21,253 nucleotides of DNA from JBHYGK01 sp051859045. GTDB taxonomy: Bacteria > Pseudomonadota > Gammaproteobacteria > Xanthomonadales > Xanthomonadaceae. A model generated the notes under the pieces. The model made no database searches. It saw nothing but the letters and a program-made list of their open reading frames with translations, and was not told where the DNA came from. This document shows positions 1 to 6,947 of this stretch, piece after piece. The stretch is taken from positions 1-21,253 of the forward strand of contig JBHYGK010000032.1 in assembly GCA_051859045.1 (NCBI GenBank). Reading direction: 5' to 3'. Numbering within the stretch: the stretch's first letter is position 1; every line of letters begins with the position of its first letter. Position numbers and translations under genes: made by a program.

Positions 1-182
1 GGGCCCGGCGACGGCGCGCGCGCGCCCGCGGGGATCGCGGCGGCCTCCGCGTCCGCGGCCACCGCCGCCGGCCGCGCGCCGCCGGTGCAGGCGCCGAGCG
101 CGAGGCAGGCGCCGAGCGCCAGGGCGAGGGCGCCGGGGCGCAGGGACGCGAGGGCGGGCGGGGGCGGCGCGTGCTGGGACAT
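1..182 (-). CDS. Partial lipoprotein, N-terminal fragment
   Basis: An ATG at 182 on the minus strand opens a frame that runs off the left edge (about 60 codons visible). The protein begins MSQHAPPPPALASLRPG and then has a hydrophobic Ala/Leu segment with two successive lipobox-like motifs, LGAC at residues 23-26 and again at 29-32. An Ala/Pro-rich, probably disordered linker follows. This is the pattern of a type II signal peptide for a lipidated envelope protein. The two lipoboxes come from an 18-nt-period repeat in the DNA. Only the leader is present, so the function cannot be named. It is divergent from the TRAP binding-protein gene and has no partner visible here. Reality of the gene is inferred from the signal-peptide architecture, not from a recognised domain. 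Confidence 0.55.
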   Translation of the reverse strand, partial: MSQHAPPPPALASLRPGALALALGACLALGACTGGARPAAVAADAEAAAIPAGARAPSPG

Positions 183-238
183 GGGCGGGGCATCGTGCGG
201 TGGGGCCCCGGAGTATCGCCCAGGCGTGCGACGCCGGG

Positions 239-266
239 GCGACAGCGCGCGCGCAGCGGCTAGACT
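239..266 (+). promoter_or_regulatory. Candidate sigma-70 promoter of the TRAP binding-protein gene
   Basis: TAGACT at 261-266 is a good -10 hexamer. GCGACA at 239-244 is a weak -35 with a 16-bp spacer. It lies about 70 bp upstream of the ATG at 335. The same TAGACT/TAGAAT type of hexamer occurs upstream of polA and rhlB in this window. Prediction by eye only. Confidence 0.35.
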
Positions 267-334
267 CGCCGCTCCACGGCCGACGGCCCGGGCCACGACC
301 CGCGCCGCGGCCCCGTCACCCGGGGAGGGATGCG

Positions 335-1441
335 ATGAAGCGACGCGATGTGTTGAGGGGCGTGGCCGCGGCCGGCGCCGCGGCGGGACTGGCGGCCTGC
401 GGGGCGCAGGCACCCGCGCCGGGCGCGGCCGCCGCGGGCGGCGCGCCCGCCACGGCCCTGCGCTGGAAGATGGTCACCTCCTGGCCCACGAACTTCCCCG
501 GCCTCGGCATGGCCGCCGCCCGCCTCGGCGAGCGCATCACCCGCGCCAGCGGCGGCCGGCTCACGGTGCGCGTCTACGGCGCCGGCGAGATCGTCCCGGC
601 CTTCGAGGTGTTCGACGCCGTCAGTCGCGGCACCGCGGAGATGGGCCACTCCGCCGCCTACTACTGGAAGGGCAAGGCCGCGGCCGCGCCGTTCTTCTGC
701 GCGGTGCCCTTCGGCCTCAACGCCCAGGAGATGAACGCCTGGCTGCGCCATGGCGGCGGCATGGACCTGTGGCGGGAGCTCTACGCGCGCTTCGACCTGG
801 TGCCCTTCGCGGCCGGCAACACCGGCGTGCAGATGGCCGGCTGGTTCCGCGAGCGGCTGGTCGACGCCTCCTCGCTGCGCGGCCTGACCATGCGCATCCC
901 CGGCCTCGGCGGCGAGGTGATGGCGCGGGTCGGCGCCACGCCGGTCAACCTGCCCGGCGGCGAGATCTTCGGCGCCCTGCAGTCCGGCGCCATCGACGCC
1001 ACCGAGTGGGTCGGCCCCTACAACGACCTGGCCTTCGGCCTGCACCGCGTGGCCAAGCATTGCTACTACCCCGGCTGGCAGGAGCCCGGCCCCACGCTCG
1101 AGGCGATGGTGCACAAGCCCGCGTTCGATGCGCTCCCGGACGACCTGCAGGCCATCGTCGCCGACGCCTGCCAGGCCATCAACGACGACATGCTGGCCGA
1201 GTACACCGCCAGCAACCAGCAGGCGCTCGAGCAGCTGCGCGGCGAGCACGGCGTGGAGTTCCTGCCGCTGCCCGAGTCCGTGCTGGCGGCGCTGAAGCAG
1301 GCCTCGGAGGAGGTCCTGGAGGAGGTCGCGGCCTCGGATCCGTTCGCGCGCCGCGTGTTCGACTCCCAGCGCGCGTTCCAGCGCCAGGCCCAGGCCTGGC
1401 ATGCGATCAGCGAAGAGGCCTACTACGCCGCGCGGCGCTGA
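335..1441 (+). CDS. TRAP transporter solute-binding protein (DctP/TakP-like), Tat-type lipoprotein
   Basis: Predicted periplasmic receptor of a tripartite ATP-independent periplasmic (TRAP) transporter, which imports organic acids using an ion gradient. The protein is 368 aa, normal for the family. It starts MKRRDVLRG, a twin-arginine motif, followed by an Ala/Gly-rich helix and a lipobox ending LAAC with Cys22, so Tat export and lipidation are likely. The mature part starts with the family-typical WKMVTSWPTNFPGLG. It continues with YWKGKAAAAPFF and later GEIFGALQSGAIDATEWVGP, hallmarks of the DctP family closest to the TakP (2-oxoacid) branch. The ATG at 335 was chosen over upstream in-frame starts because it is preceded by GGGGAGGGA at 322-330 and begins the signal peptide. 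The permease genes are encoded convergently just downstream. Substrate is not determined by sequence; an alpha-keto acid or similar carboxylate is a guess. Confidence 0.92.
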   Translation: MKRRDVLRGVAAAGAAAGLAACGAQAPAPGAAAAGGAPATALRWKMVTSWPTNFPGLGMAAARLGERITRASGGRLTVRVYGAGEIVPAFEVFDAVSRGTAEMGHSAAYYWKGKAAAAPFFCAVPFGLNAQEMNAWLRHGGGMDLWRELYARFDLVPFAAGNTGVQMAGWFRERLVDASSLRGLTMRIPGLGGEVMARVGATPVNLPGGEIFGALQSGAIDATEWVGPYNDLAFGLHRVAKHCYYPGWQEPGPTLEAMVHKPAFDALPDDLQAIVADACQAINDDMLAEYTASNQQALEQLRGEHGVEFLPLPESVLAALKQASEEVLEEVAASDPFARRVFDSQRAFQRQAQAWHAISEEAYYAARR

Positions 1442-1462
1442 GCGCCGGGCGGGCGGGTCGCG

Positions 1463-1480
1463 GCGCCGGGCCGCCGGCGC
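1463..1480. terminator. GC-rich hairpin in the convergent gap, possible terminator
   Basis: GCGCCGG, loop GCCG, CCGGCGC gives a perfect 7-bp stem in the 44-bp gap between the convergent binding-protein and DctM genes. There is no T-run on either side, so intrinsic termination is uncertain. Confidence 0.25.
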
Positions 1481-1485
1481 GCGGC

Positions 1486-2874
1486 TCAGCCGTAGAGCAC
1501 GCCCGGCAGCCAGGTGGCCAGGCCCGGCACCAGCGCCAGCAGCCCCAGCATCAGCAGCTGCAGCGCGATGAAGGGCACCACGCCGCGGTAGAGCGCGGCG
1601 GTGTCGAGCCCCGGCGGCGCCACGCCCTTGAGGTAGAACAGCGCGAAGCCGAAGGGCGGGGTCAGGAAGCTGGTCTGCAGGTTCACCGCCAGCATCACGC
1701 CCAGCCAGACCGGGTCCACGCCCTGCATCAGCAGCGCGGGCGCCACCAGCGGCACCACGATCACCACGATCTCGATGAAATCGATCACGAAGCCCAGCGC
1801 GAACACCAGCGCCATCACCGCCAGCAGCTTGCCGGTGGTGCCGCCGGGGATCGCGTCGAGCGCGGCGTGCACCAGGTCGTCGCCGCCGAAGCCGCGGAAC
1901 ACCAGGCTCAGCACCGCCGCGCCGACCAGGATGGCGAACACCATCGCGGTGATCCGCAGCGAGGCCAGCGTGATGTCCCGCAGCGCGCGCGCGCCGAGCT
2001 GGCCGCGCAGCGCCGCCAGCGCCGCCGCGCCCGCGGCGCCCACCGCCGCGGCTTCGGTGGGGCTGGCCAACCCGGCCAGGATGGAGCCCAGCACCGCCAG
2101 CACCAGCGCCAGCACCGGCAGCGCGGCGCGCAGCAGGCGGCCGGCGCCGATCGCGGCGCCGTCGGCGTCGCGCGGCGCGGGCATCGCGGGCGCGCGCGCC
2201 GGCGAGCGCCACGCCACCCAACCCACCCACAGCCCGTAGAGCAGCACCAGGCCGAGCCCCGGCAGCAGGGCGCCGGCGAACAGGTCGGCCACGCCGATCG
2301 CCTCGGGCGCGAAGATCCCCTGGCGCAGCTGGGCCTGCTGCCAGGCGGTGCCGAGCTGGTCGGCCAGCAGCACCAGCACGATCGACGGCGGGATGATCTG
2401 GCCCAGGGTGCCGGCCGCCGCGATCACGCCGCCGGCGAGCTTCGGGTCGTAGCCGTGGCGCAGCATCACCGGCAGCGACACCAGGCCCATCGTCACCACC
2501 GCGGCGCCCACGATGCCGGTGCTCGCGGCCAGCAGCGCGCCCACCGCGAGCACGCCGAAGGCCAGCCCGCCGCGCGCGCGCCCGAACGCCGCGCCCACCG
2601 ACTCCAGCAGGTCGGCCGCGAGCCGGCTGCGTTCGAGCACCACGCCCATGAACACGAACAGCGGGATCGCCAGCAGCGTGGCGTTGCCCATCAGCCCGAA
2701 CACGCGGTTGGGGAAGGTCTCGAGCAGGCTGGCGTCGAACGCGCCGGCCCACCAGCCCAGCGCGGCCACCGCCAGCGACACGCCGCCGAGGGTGAACGCC
2801 ACCGGGAAGCCGGCGGCCAGCGCGGACACCAGCGCCACCAGCAGCACCACCAGGAACACCGCCTGCAGGTCCAT
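1486..2874 (-). CDS. TRAP transporter large permease subunit (DctM family)
   Basis: Large membrane subunit that forms the transport pathway of a TRAP importer. It is 462 aa with about twelve hydrophobic segments, starting MDLQAVFLVVLLVALVSALA. Recognisable family blocks are the N-terminal GFPVAFTLGG, LLAIPLFVFMG, the GTLGQIIPPSIVLVLLADQ loop, ASPTEAAAVGA, and near residues 400-418 the LQTSFLTPPFGFALFYLKG motif typical of the TakM-like branch. The start ATG at 2874 shares one base with the stop of the upstream small-subunit gene (TGATG), so translation is probably coupled. The long open frame extends further upstream, but that part overlaps the small subunit in another frame. It ends 44 bp from the convergent binding-protein gene, with which it should form one transporter. 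Confidence 0.93.
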   Translation of the reverse strand: MDLQAVFLVVLLVALVSALAAGFPVAFTLGGVSLAVAALGWWAGAFDASLLETFPNRVFGLMGNATLLAIPLFVFMGVVLERSRLAADLLESVGAAFGRARGGLAFGVLAVGALLAASTGIVGAAVVTMGLVSLPVMLRHGYDPKLAGGVIAAAGTLGQIIPPSIVLVLLADQLGTAWQQAQLRQGIFAPEAIGVADLFAGALLPGLGLVLLYGLWVGWVAWRSPARAPAMPAPRDADGAAIGAGRLLRAALPVLALVLAVLGSILAGLASPTEAAAVGAAGAAALAALRGQLGARALRDITLASLRITAMVFAILVGAAVLSLVFRGFGGDDLVHAALDAIPGGTTGKLLAVMALVFALGFVIDFIEIVVIVVPLVAPALLMQGVDPVWLGVMLAVNLQTSFLTPPFGFALFYLKGVAPPGLDTAALYRGVVPFIALQLLMLGLLALVPGLATWLPGVLYG

Positions 2875-3443
2875 CAGCGCGGCGCCCCCGGCTCGGCCGG
2901 GCGCGGGCCGGCGGCGCCGCGCGCCACCGGCCAGGCGTGCAGCGCGCGCGCCAGGCCCTGCAGCGCCAGCAGGCCCAGCGCCAGCGGCGCCATCGCCTTG
3001 AGCAGCCACAGGTGCGGCAGCCCGCCGTCGCGCGAGCCCTCGGCCTGGGCCCAGCTCGCCGCCACGTAGTCCCAGCCGACCGCGATGCCGAAGCCGCACA
3101 GCGGCCACAGCAGCAGCGCGATGCCGGCCAGCTCGACCACGGCCCGCGCGCGCGGCGCGAGGCGCTCGCGCAGCACGTCCACGCGCACGTGGGCGTCGTG
3201 CTTGGAGGCGTAGGCCAGCCCGAGCAGGAAGGCGATGGCGTGCAGCCACAGCACCAGCTCCTGCAGCGCCACCGAGCCCCAGCCGGCGGCCGCGCGCGCC
3301 GCGACCAGCGCGAACGCCAGCGCCACGCAGCCCAGCAGCGCGAGCCCGGCCAGCGCGCCGCCGGCCTCGGCGAGCGCGTCGAGCGCGCGCGCAAGGCGGG
3401 GCAGGGCGGGCGGAGGCGCGGAGCGCGCGGCGCTCAGTTCCAC
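2874..3443 (-). CDS. TRAP transporter small permease subunit (DctQ family)
   Basis: Small four-helix membrane subunit that pairs with DctM. The 189-aa protein shows hydrophobic segments around LAGLALLGCVALAFALVAA, LVLWLHAIAFLLGLAYA, VVELAGIALLLWPLCGFGI and LKAMAPLALGLLALQGLA. Between the second and third it carries KHDAHVRVDVL, the diagnostic DctQ H-x-RVD loop. I place the start at the GTG at 3443 (VELSAARS...), which overlaps the last 10 nt of the DUF2782 gene. The frame stays open further upstream, but only as antisense and alternate-frame Arg-rich sequence. No ATG fits. The stop overlaps the DctM start as TGATG. Family assignment is firm. The exact start is moderately certain, and a slightly later alternative start is possible. 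Confidence 0.87.
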   Translation of the reverse strand: MELSAARSAPPPALPRLARALDALAEAGGALAGLALLGCVALAFALVAARAAAGWGSVALQELVLWLHAIAFLLGLAYASKHDAHVRVDVLRERLAPRARAVVELAGIALLLWPLCGFGIAVGWDYVAASWAQAEGSRDGGLPHLWLLKAMAPLALGLLALQGLARALHAWPVARGAAGPRPAEPGAPR

Positions 3444-3799
3444 TCGTAGAGCGTCCAGTACACCGGCGCCACCGGCTGCGAGCGGTCGCTGCCGTCGAGG
3501 CGGCCGTCGCCGTCGCTGTCGTGCAGCCAGTAGGCGGGGCCGCGGGTCGGGGTGATCTTCACCATCGTCAGCCGGCCGTTGACGCGGTACTCCTCGATGC
3601 GGTCGCCGTTCTCGCCTTCGACGATGCGCACCGTCGGCGCGGCGTCGGCGGCGGCCGCGTCGGGATGCTGCAGCTTCGGGGCGATCGGGGCCTCGTCGGC
3701 GGCGGCGGGCGCGGGCGCGGCGTCCTGCGCGGAGGCGCCGGCGGCCGCCGCGGCGAGCAGCGCGGCGAGCAGCAGCGGGGTGGAGGGCGGCAGGCGCAT
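3434..3799 (-). CDS. DUF2782 family secreted protein
   Basis: Small exported protein of unknown function, 121 aa. Residues 1-24 form a signal peptide ending around ASAQ. An Ala/Pro/Asp-rich linker follows, then a conserved C-terminal domain with TVRIVEGENGDRIEEYRVNG, LTMVKITPTRGPAYWLHDSDG and a final LYEWN. This domain pattern is that of the DUF2782 family, which from memory is often found beside polA in gammaproteobacteria. A GGAG precedes the ATG at 3799 by about 8 nt. It is the first gene of an overlapping minus-strand set with the TRAP permease genes and is divergent from polA (90-bp gap). The DSDGDGRLDGSD stretch resembles a Ca-binding Asp-rich loop, but I would not claim binding. Its function cannot be deduced from context. 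Confidence 0.85.
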   Translation of the reverse strand: MRLPPSTPLLLAALLAAAAAGASAQDAAPAPAAADEAPIAPKLQHPDAAAADAAPTVRIVEGENGDRIEEYRVNGRLTMVKITPTRGPAYWLHDSDGDGRLDGSDRSQPVAPVYWTLYEWN

Positions 3800-3852
3800 G
3801 GCGGGGGCTCCGGGCGCGGGCGGTCGGGCGGGAGCGCGAGGATCGCACCGCG

Positions 3853-3858
3853 TAGAAT
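3853..3858 (+). promoter_or_regulatory. Candidate -10 element of polA
   Basis: TAGAAT lies 31 bp upstream of the polA ATG in the 90-bp gap shared with the divergent DUF2782 gene. No convincing -35 is seen 16-18 bp upstream. A start near 3865 would give a leader of about 25 nt. Confidence 0.35.
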
Positions 3859-3889
3859 CGGCCGCCACCCCGCCGCCGGATGCCCCCCG

Positions 3890-6658
3890 ATGTCCCGCCT
3901 CGTCCTGATCGACGGCTCGAGCTACCTCTACCGCGCCTTCCACGCCCTGCCGCCGCTGACCGGCCCGCACGGCCAGCCCACCGGCGCGCTGTTCGGCGTG
4001 GTCAACATGCTCCGGCAGACGCTCAAGGAGGCCCCGGACTACGCGGCCTTCGTCGTCGACGCGCCCGGCCCGACCTTCCGCGACGCGCTCTTCCCCGCCT
4101 ACAAGGCGCAGCGCCCGCCGATGCCCGAGGACCTGCGCGCGCAGGTCGAGCCGATGATGGCCATCGTCGAGGCGCTGGGCTTCCCGATCCTGCGCGTGCC
4201 CGGCGTCGAGGCCGACGACGTGATCGGCACGCTGGCGCTCCGGGCCGCGGCCGAGGGCGTCGAGGTGGTGGTCAGCACCGGCGACAAGGACTTCGCCCAG
4301 CTCGTGCGCCCGGGCGTCACCCTGGTCAACACGATGACCCAGCAGCGGCTCGACGAGGCCGGCGTCGTCGAGAAGTTCGGCGTCGCGCCCGGGCGGATCG
4401 TCGACTACCTCGCGCTGATGGGCGACAGCGTCGACAACATCCCCGGCGTCGAGAAGTGCGGCCCGAAGACCGCGGCGAAGTGGCTGGCCGAGCACGGCTC
4501 GCTCGACGGCGTGATGCAGGCCGCGCCGGCGATGGGCGGCAAGATCGGCGAGCACCTGCGCGCCGCGCTCGAGCGCCTGCCGCTCAACCGCACCCTGGTG
4601 ACGATCAAGACCGACGTGGCGCTCGAGCAGGGCCCGACCCAGCTCAAGCTGCGTCCACGCGACGAGGCCGCGCTGCGCGCGCTCTACGTCGAGCACGGCT
4701 TCACCGCGGGCCTGCGCGAGCTGGGCGGCGGCGATGCCGGCGCCGCGGCGGCCCCCGCCAGCGCCGCCGACCGCGGCGAGGCCCCCAAGGGCTACGCCCG
4801 CACCCCCGCGCCCGACGAGGCGCCGGACCCCGCCTGGGCCGCGACGGGCGAGTACCAGCTGGTGCTCGACGCCGCCACCCTCGCCGAGTGGGTGGCGCGC
4901 GCGCGCGCCGCCGAGGTGCTGGCGATCGACACCGAAACCGACAGCCTCGACGCCCTGCGCGCGCGGCTGGTGGGCATCAGCCTGTGCGTCGAGCCCTTCC
5001 GCGCCTGCTACATCCCGGTGGGCCACGACTACCCGGGCGCGCCGGCGCAGCTGCCGCTCGCGGACGTGGTCGCCGCGCTGCGCCCGCTGCTCGAGGACCC
5101 CGCGCTGCCCAAGGTGGGGCAGAACGGCAAGTACGACCTGCACGTGCTGCGCCGGCACGGCATCGACGTGCGCGGCTACGCGCACGACACGATGCTCGAG
5201 AGCTTCGTGCTCAACTCCACCGCCACCCGCCACGACATGGACTCGCTGGCCAAGCGCTACCTCGGCTATGCGCCGATCCCCTACGAGCAGGTGGCCGGCA
5301 AGGGCGCCAAGCAGATCGCCTTCTCGCAGGTGGCGCTCGACGACGCCTGCGCCTACGCGGCCGAGGACGCCGACGTGACCCTGCGCCTGCACCGCGTGCT
5401 GCACGCGCGGCTGCAGGCCGAGCCCACGCTCGAGCGGGTCTACCGCGAGATCGAGATGCCGCTGGTGCCGGTGCTGGCGCGGATGGAGGCCGCCGGCATC
5501 GCGATCGACGCCGCCGAGCTCAAGCGCCAGTCCAGCGACCTCGGCGCGCGCATGCTCGCGGCCCAGCAGCAGGCCTACGCGCTGGCCGGCCGGCACTTCA
5601 ACCTCGACAGCCCCAAGCAGCTGCAGGCGCTGCTGTTCGACGAGCTGAAGCTGCCGGTGGTGGTGAAGACCCCCACCGGCCAGCCCTCCACGAACGAGGA
5701 GGCGCTGGAGGCCATCGCCGACCAGCACGCGCTGCCGGCGCTGATCCTCGAGTACCGCGGCCTGGCCAAGCTGCGCGGCACCTACACCGACAAGCTGCCC
5801 GAGGCCATCCACCCCGACACCGGCCGCGTGCACACCAGCTACCACCAGAGCGGCGCGGCCACCGGCCGGCTGTCCTCGAGCGACCCGAACCTGCAGAACA
5901 TCCCGATCCGCACCGAGGACGGCCGCCGCATCCGGCGCGCGTTCGTGGCCCCGCCGGGCCGCCGCATCGTGGCGCTGGACTACTCGCAGATCGAGCTCAG
6001 GATCATGGCCCACCTCAGCGGCGACCCGGGCCTGCTGCGCGCCTTCGCCGCCGGCGAGGACGTGCACCGCGCCACCGCGGCCGAGGTGTTCGGCAAGCCG
6101 CTGGGCGAGGTCGGCGGCGACGAGCGCCGCGCCGCCAAGGCGATCAACTTCGGGCTGATGTACGGCATGAGCGCCTTCGGCCTGGCCAAGCAGCTCGGCG
6201 TGGGCCGCGGCGAGGCGGCCGACTACATCGCGCTGTACTTCAACCGCTACCCGGGCGTGCGCGACTACATGGACCGCATCCGCGAGCAGGCGCGCGCGCA
6301 GGGCTACGTCGAGACCGTGTCCGGCCGGCGCCTGTACCTCAACGACATCCACGCCCGCTCGCAGGGCCTGCGCCAGGGCGCCGAGCGCGCGGCGGTGAAC
6401 GCGCCGATGCAGGGCACGGCGGCCGACGTCATCAAGCGCGCGATGATCGCGGTGGACGCCTGGCTGGCCGCCGAGGGCCGCGGCGAGCGCGCCCGCCTGC
6501 TGCTGCAGGTGCACGACGAGCTGGTGTTCGAGTGCGACGAGGCCTTCGTGCCGGTGCTGGTGGACGAGGTCCGCGCGCTGATGCAGGGCGCGGCCTCGCT
6601 CGACGTGCCGCTGCTGGTCGAGGCCGGGGTCGGACTGAACTGGGACGAGGCCCACTGA
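3890..6658 (+). CDS. polA: DNA polymerase I
   Basis: Repair and Okazaki-fragment-processing polymerase, 922 aa, the usual size. The N-terminal 5'-nuclease domain (about residues 1-290) starts MSRLVLIDGSSYLYRAFHAL and has GVEADDVIGTLA, STGDKDFAQL and MGDSVDNIPGVEKCGPKTAAKWL. The 3'-5' exonuclease domain is intact: Exo I D347 and E349 (IDTET), Exo II NGKYD with D416, Exo III YAAEDADVT. Proofreading is therefore expected. The polymerase domain has motif A LDYSQIELR with D697, motif B RRAAKAINFGLMYG with K750, and motif C QVHDELVFE with H875-D876-E877, corresponding to E. coli D705, K758 and D882. No strong Shine-Dalgarno precedes the ATG at 3890. It is divergent from the DUF2782 gene and followed by the intergenic region holding the candidate small RNA, an arrangement like E. 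coli polA-spf (Spot 42). Confidence 0.98.
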   Translation: MSRLVLIDGSSYLYRAFHALPPLTGPHGQPTGALFGVVNMLRQTLKEAPDYAAFVVDAPGPTFRDALFPAYKAQRPPMPEDLRAQVEPMMAIVEALGFPILRVPGVEADDVIGTLALRAAAEGVEVVVSTGDKDFAQLVRPGVTLVNTMTQQRLDEAGVVEKFGVAPGRIVDYLALMGDSVDNIPGVEKCGPKTAAKWLAEHGSLDGVMQAAPAMGGKIGEHLRAALERLPLNRTLVTIKTDVALEQGPTQLKLRPRDEAALRALYVEHGFTAGLRELGGGDAGAAAAPASAADRGEAPKGYARTPAPDEAPDPAWAATGEYQLVLDAATLAEWVARARAAEVLAIDTETDSLDALRARLVGISLCVEPFRACYIPVGHDYPGAPAQLPLADVVAALRPLLEDPALPKVGQNGKYDLHVLRRHGIDVRGYAHDTMLESFVLNSTATRHDMDSLAKRYLGYAPIPYEQVAGKGAKQIAFSQVALDDACAYAAEDADVTLRLHRVLHARLQAEPTLERVYREIEMPLVPVLARMEAAGIAIDAAELKRQSSDLGARMLAAQQQAYALAGRHFNLDSPKQLQALLFDELKLPVVVKTPTGQPSTNEEALEAIADQHALPALILEYRGLAKLRGTYTDKLPEAIHPDTGRVHTSYHQSGAATGRLSSSDPNLQNIPIRTEDGRRIRRAFVAPPGRRIVALDYSQIELRIMAHLSGDPGLLRAFAAGEDVHRATAAEVFGKPLGEVGGDERRAAKAINFGLMYGMSAFGLAKQLGVGRGEAADYIALYFNRYPGVRDYMDRIREQARAQGYVETVSGRRLYLNDIHARSQGLRQGAERAAVNAPMQGTAADVIKRAMIAVDAWLAAEGRGERARLLLQVHDELVFECDEAFVPVLVDEVRALMQGAASLDVPLLVEAGVGLNWDEAH

Positions 6659-6810
6659 GCGGCGCCGGTGGCGGCGCGTGACCGATCCTGCGATTAAGTT
6701 CCACGAGTCGCGTTCCACGCGCGGCCGCGCAACGCATCACCGTCCGGGACGGGGCTCGACGCGCGTCGGACGGGGTCGGATCCGCACCGCGGGTTTCTCC
6801 TGACACGCCT

Positions 6811-6820
6811 TTGAATTCAA
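6811..6820. repeat. Palindrome TTGAATTCAA, possible operator
   Basis: A perfect 10-bp inverted repeat, rare for AT-rich sequence in this genome. It sits 5 bp upstream of the -35-like TTGTGA, a typical place for an activator or repressor site. Binding protein unknown. Confidence 0.3.
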
Positions 6821-6824
6821 TGGC

Positions 6825-6852
6825 TTGTGACGGATTTGGCGCCGCGTAATGA
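6825..6852 (+). promoter_or_regulatory. Candidate promoter upstream of the small RNA (distal)
   Basis: TTGTGA at 6825-6830 and TAATGA at 6847-6852 with a 16-bp spacer form the best sigma-70-like pair in the gap. A start near 6859 would give an RNA of about 200 nt ending at the terminator at 7061. It could also serve a longer precursor of the small RNA. Confidence 0.35.
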
Positions 6853-6914
6853 ATGCTTCCTGAACCCTTTCCCGGGACCGTGCTGGCCTTCACGTACCGT
6901 TAGGTTATCCGGTG

Positions 6915-6942
6915 TTGAACTGCACCCCGTCGGATGCAACGT
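6915..6942 (+). promoter_or_regulatory. Candidate promoter of the small RNA (proximal)
   Basis: TTGAAC at 6915-6920 is a good -35. A weak -10 CAACGT at 6937-6942 follows after 16 bp. The start predicted near 6949 would give an RNA of about 113 nt, close to the length I recall for Xanthomonas sX13 (about 115 nt). The -10 overlaps the inverted repeat GTCGGA-N7-TCCGAC at 6929-6947. Confidence 0.35.
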
Positions 6943-6947
6943 CCGAC

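Larger units (their letters stand above)
6659..6947. other. Gene-free region downstream of polA with repeats and promoter-like elements
   Basis: No credible coding sequence on either strand. The region contains a direct repeat GTTCCACG at 6698-6705 and 6712-6719, a 12-bp perfect palindrome CGACGCGCGTCG at 6757-6768, and a 10-bp palindrome TTGAATTCAA at 6811-6820. It also has promoter-like hexamers at 6825-6852 and 6915-6942, and an inverted repeat GTCGGA-N7-TCCGAC at 6929-6947. Base composition from about 6790 to 6920 is visibly less GC-rich than the neighbouring genes, as expected for regulatory DNA. Confidence 0.6.

Noticed and set aside
200..334. Upstream start for the TRAP binding protein
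   Set aside because: It would place an Arg/Pro-rich stretch before the twin-arginine signal peptide and ignores the strong ribosome site at 322-330.
85..3069. Plus-strand frame of 994 codons over the TRAP genes
   Set aside because: Arg/Gln/His-rich shadow that overlaps three well-supported TRAP genes on both strands.
3434..6718. Antisense open frame of more than 1000 codons opposite polA
   Set aside because: The sequence is rich in His, Arg, Gly and Ala with no domain. It exists because third-position G/C bias removes stops on the opposite strand. Only its last 121 codons (the DUF2782 protein) are real.
6820..6849. Tiny open frame (9 codons plus stop) in the gap after polA
   Set aside because: No ribosome site, too short to judge, and it overlaps the better-supported promoter-like hexamers.
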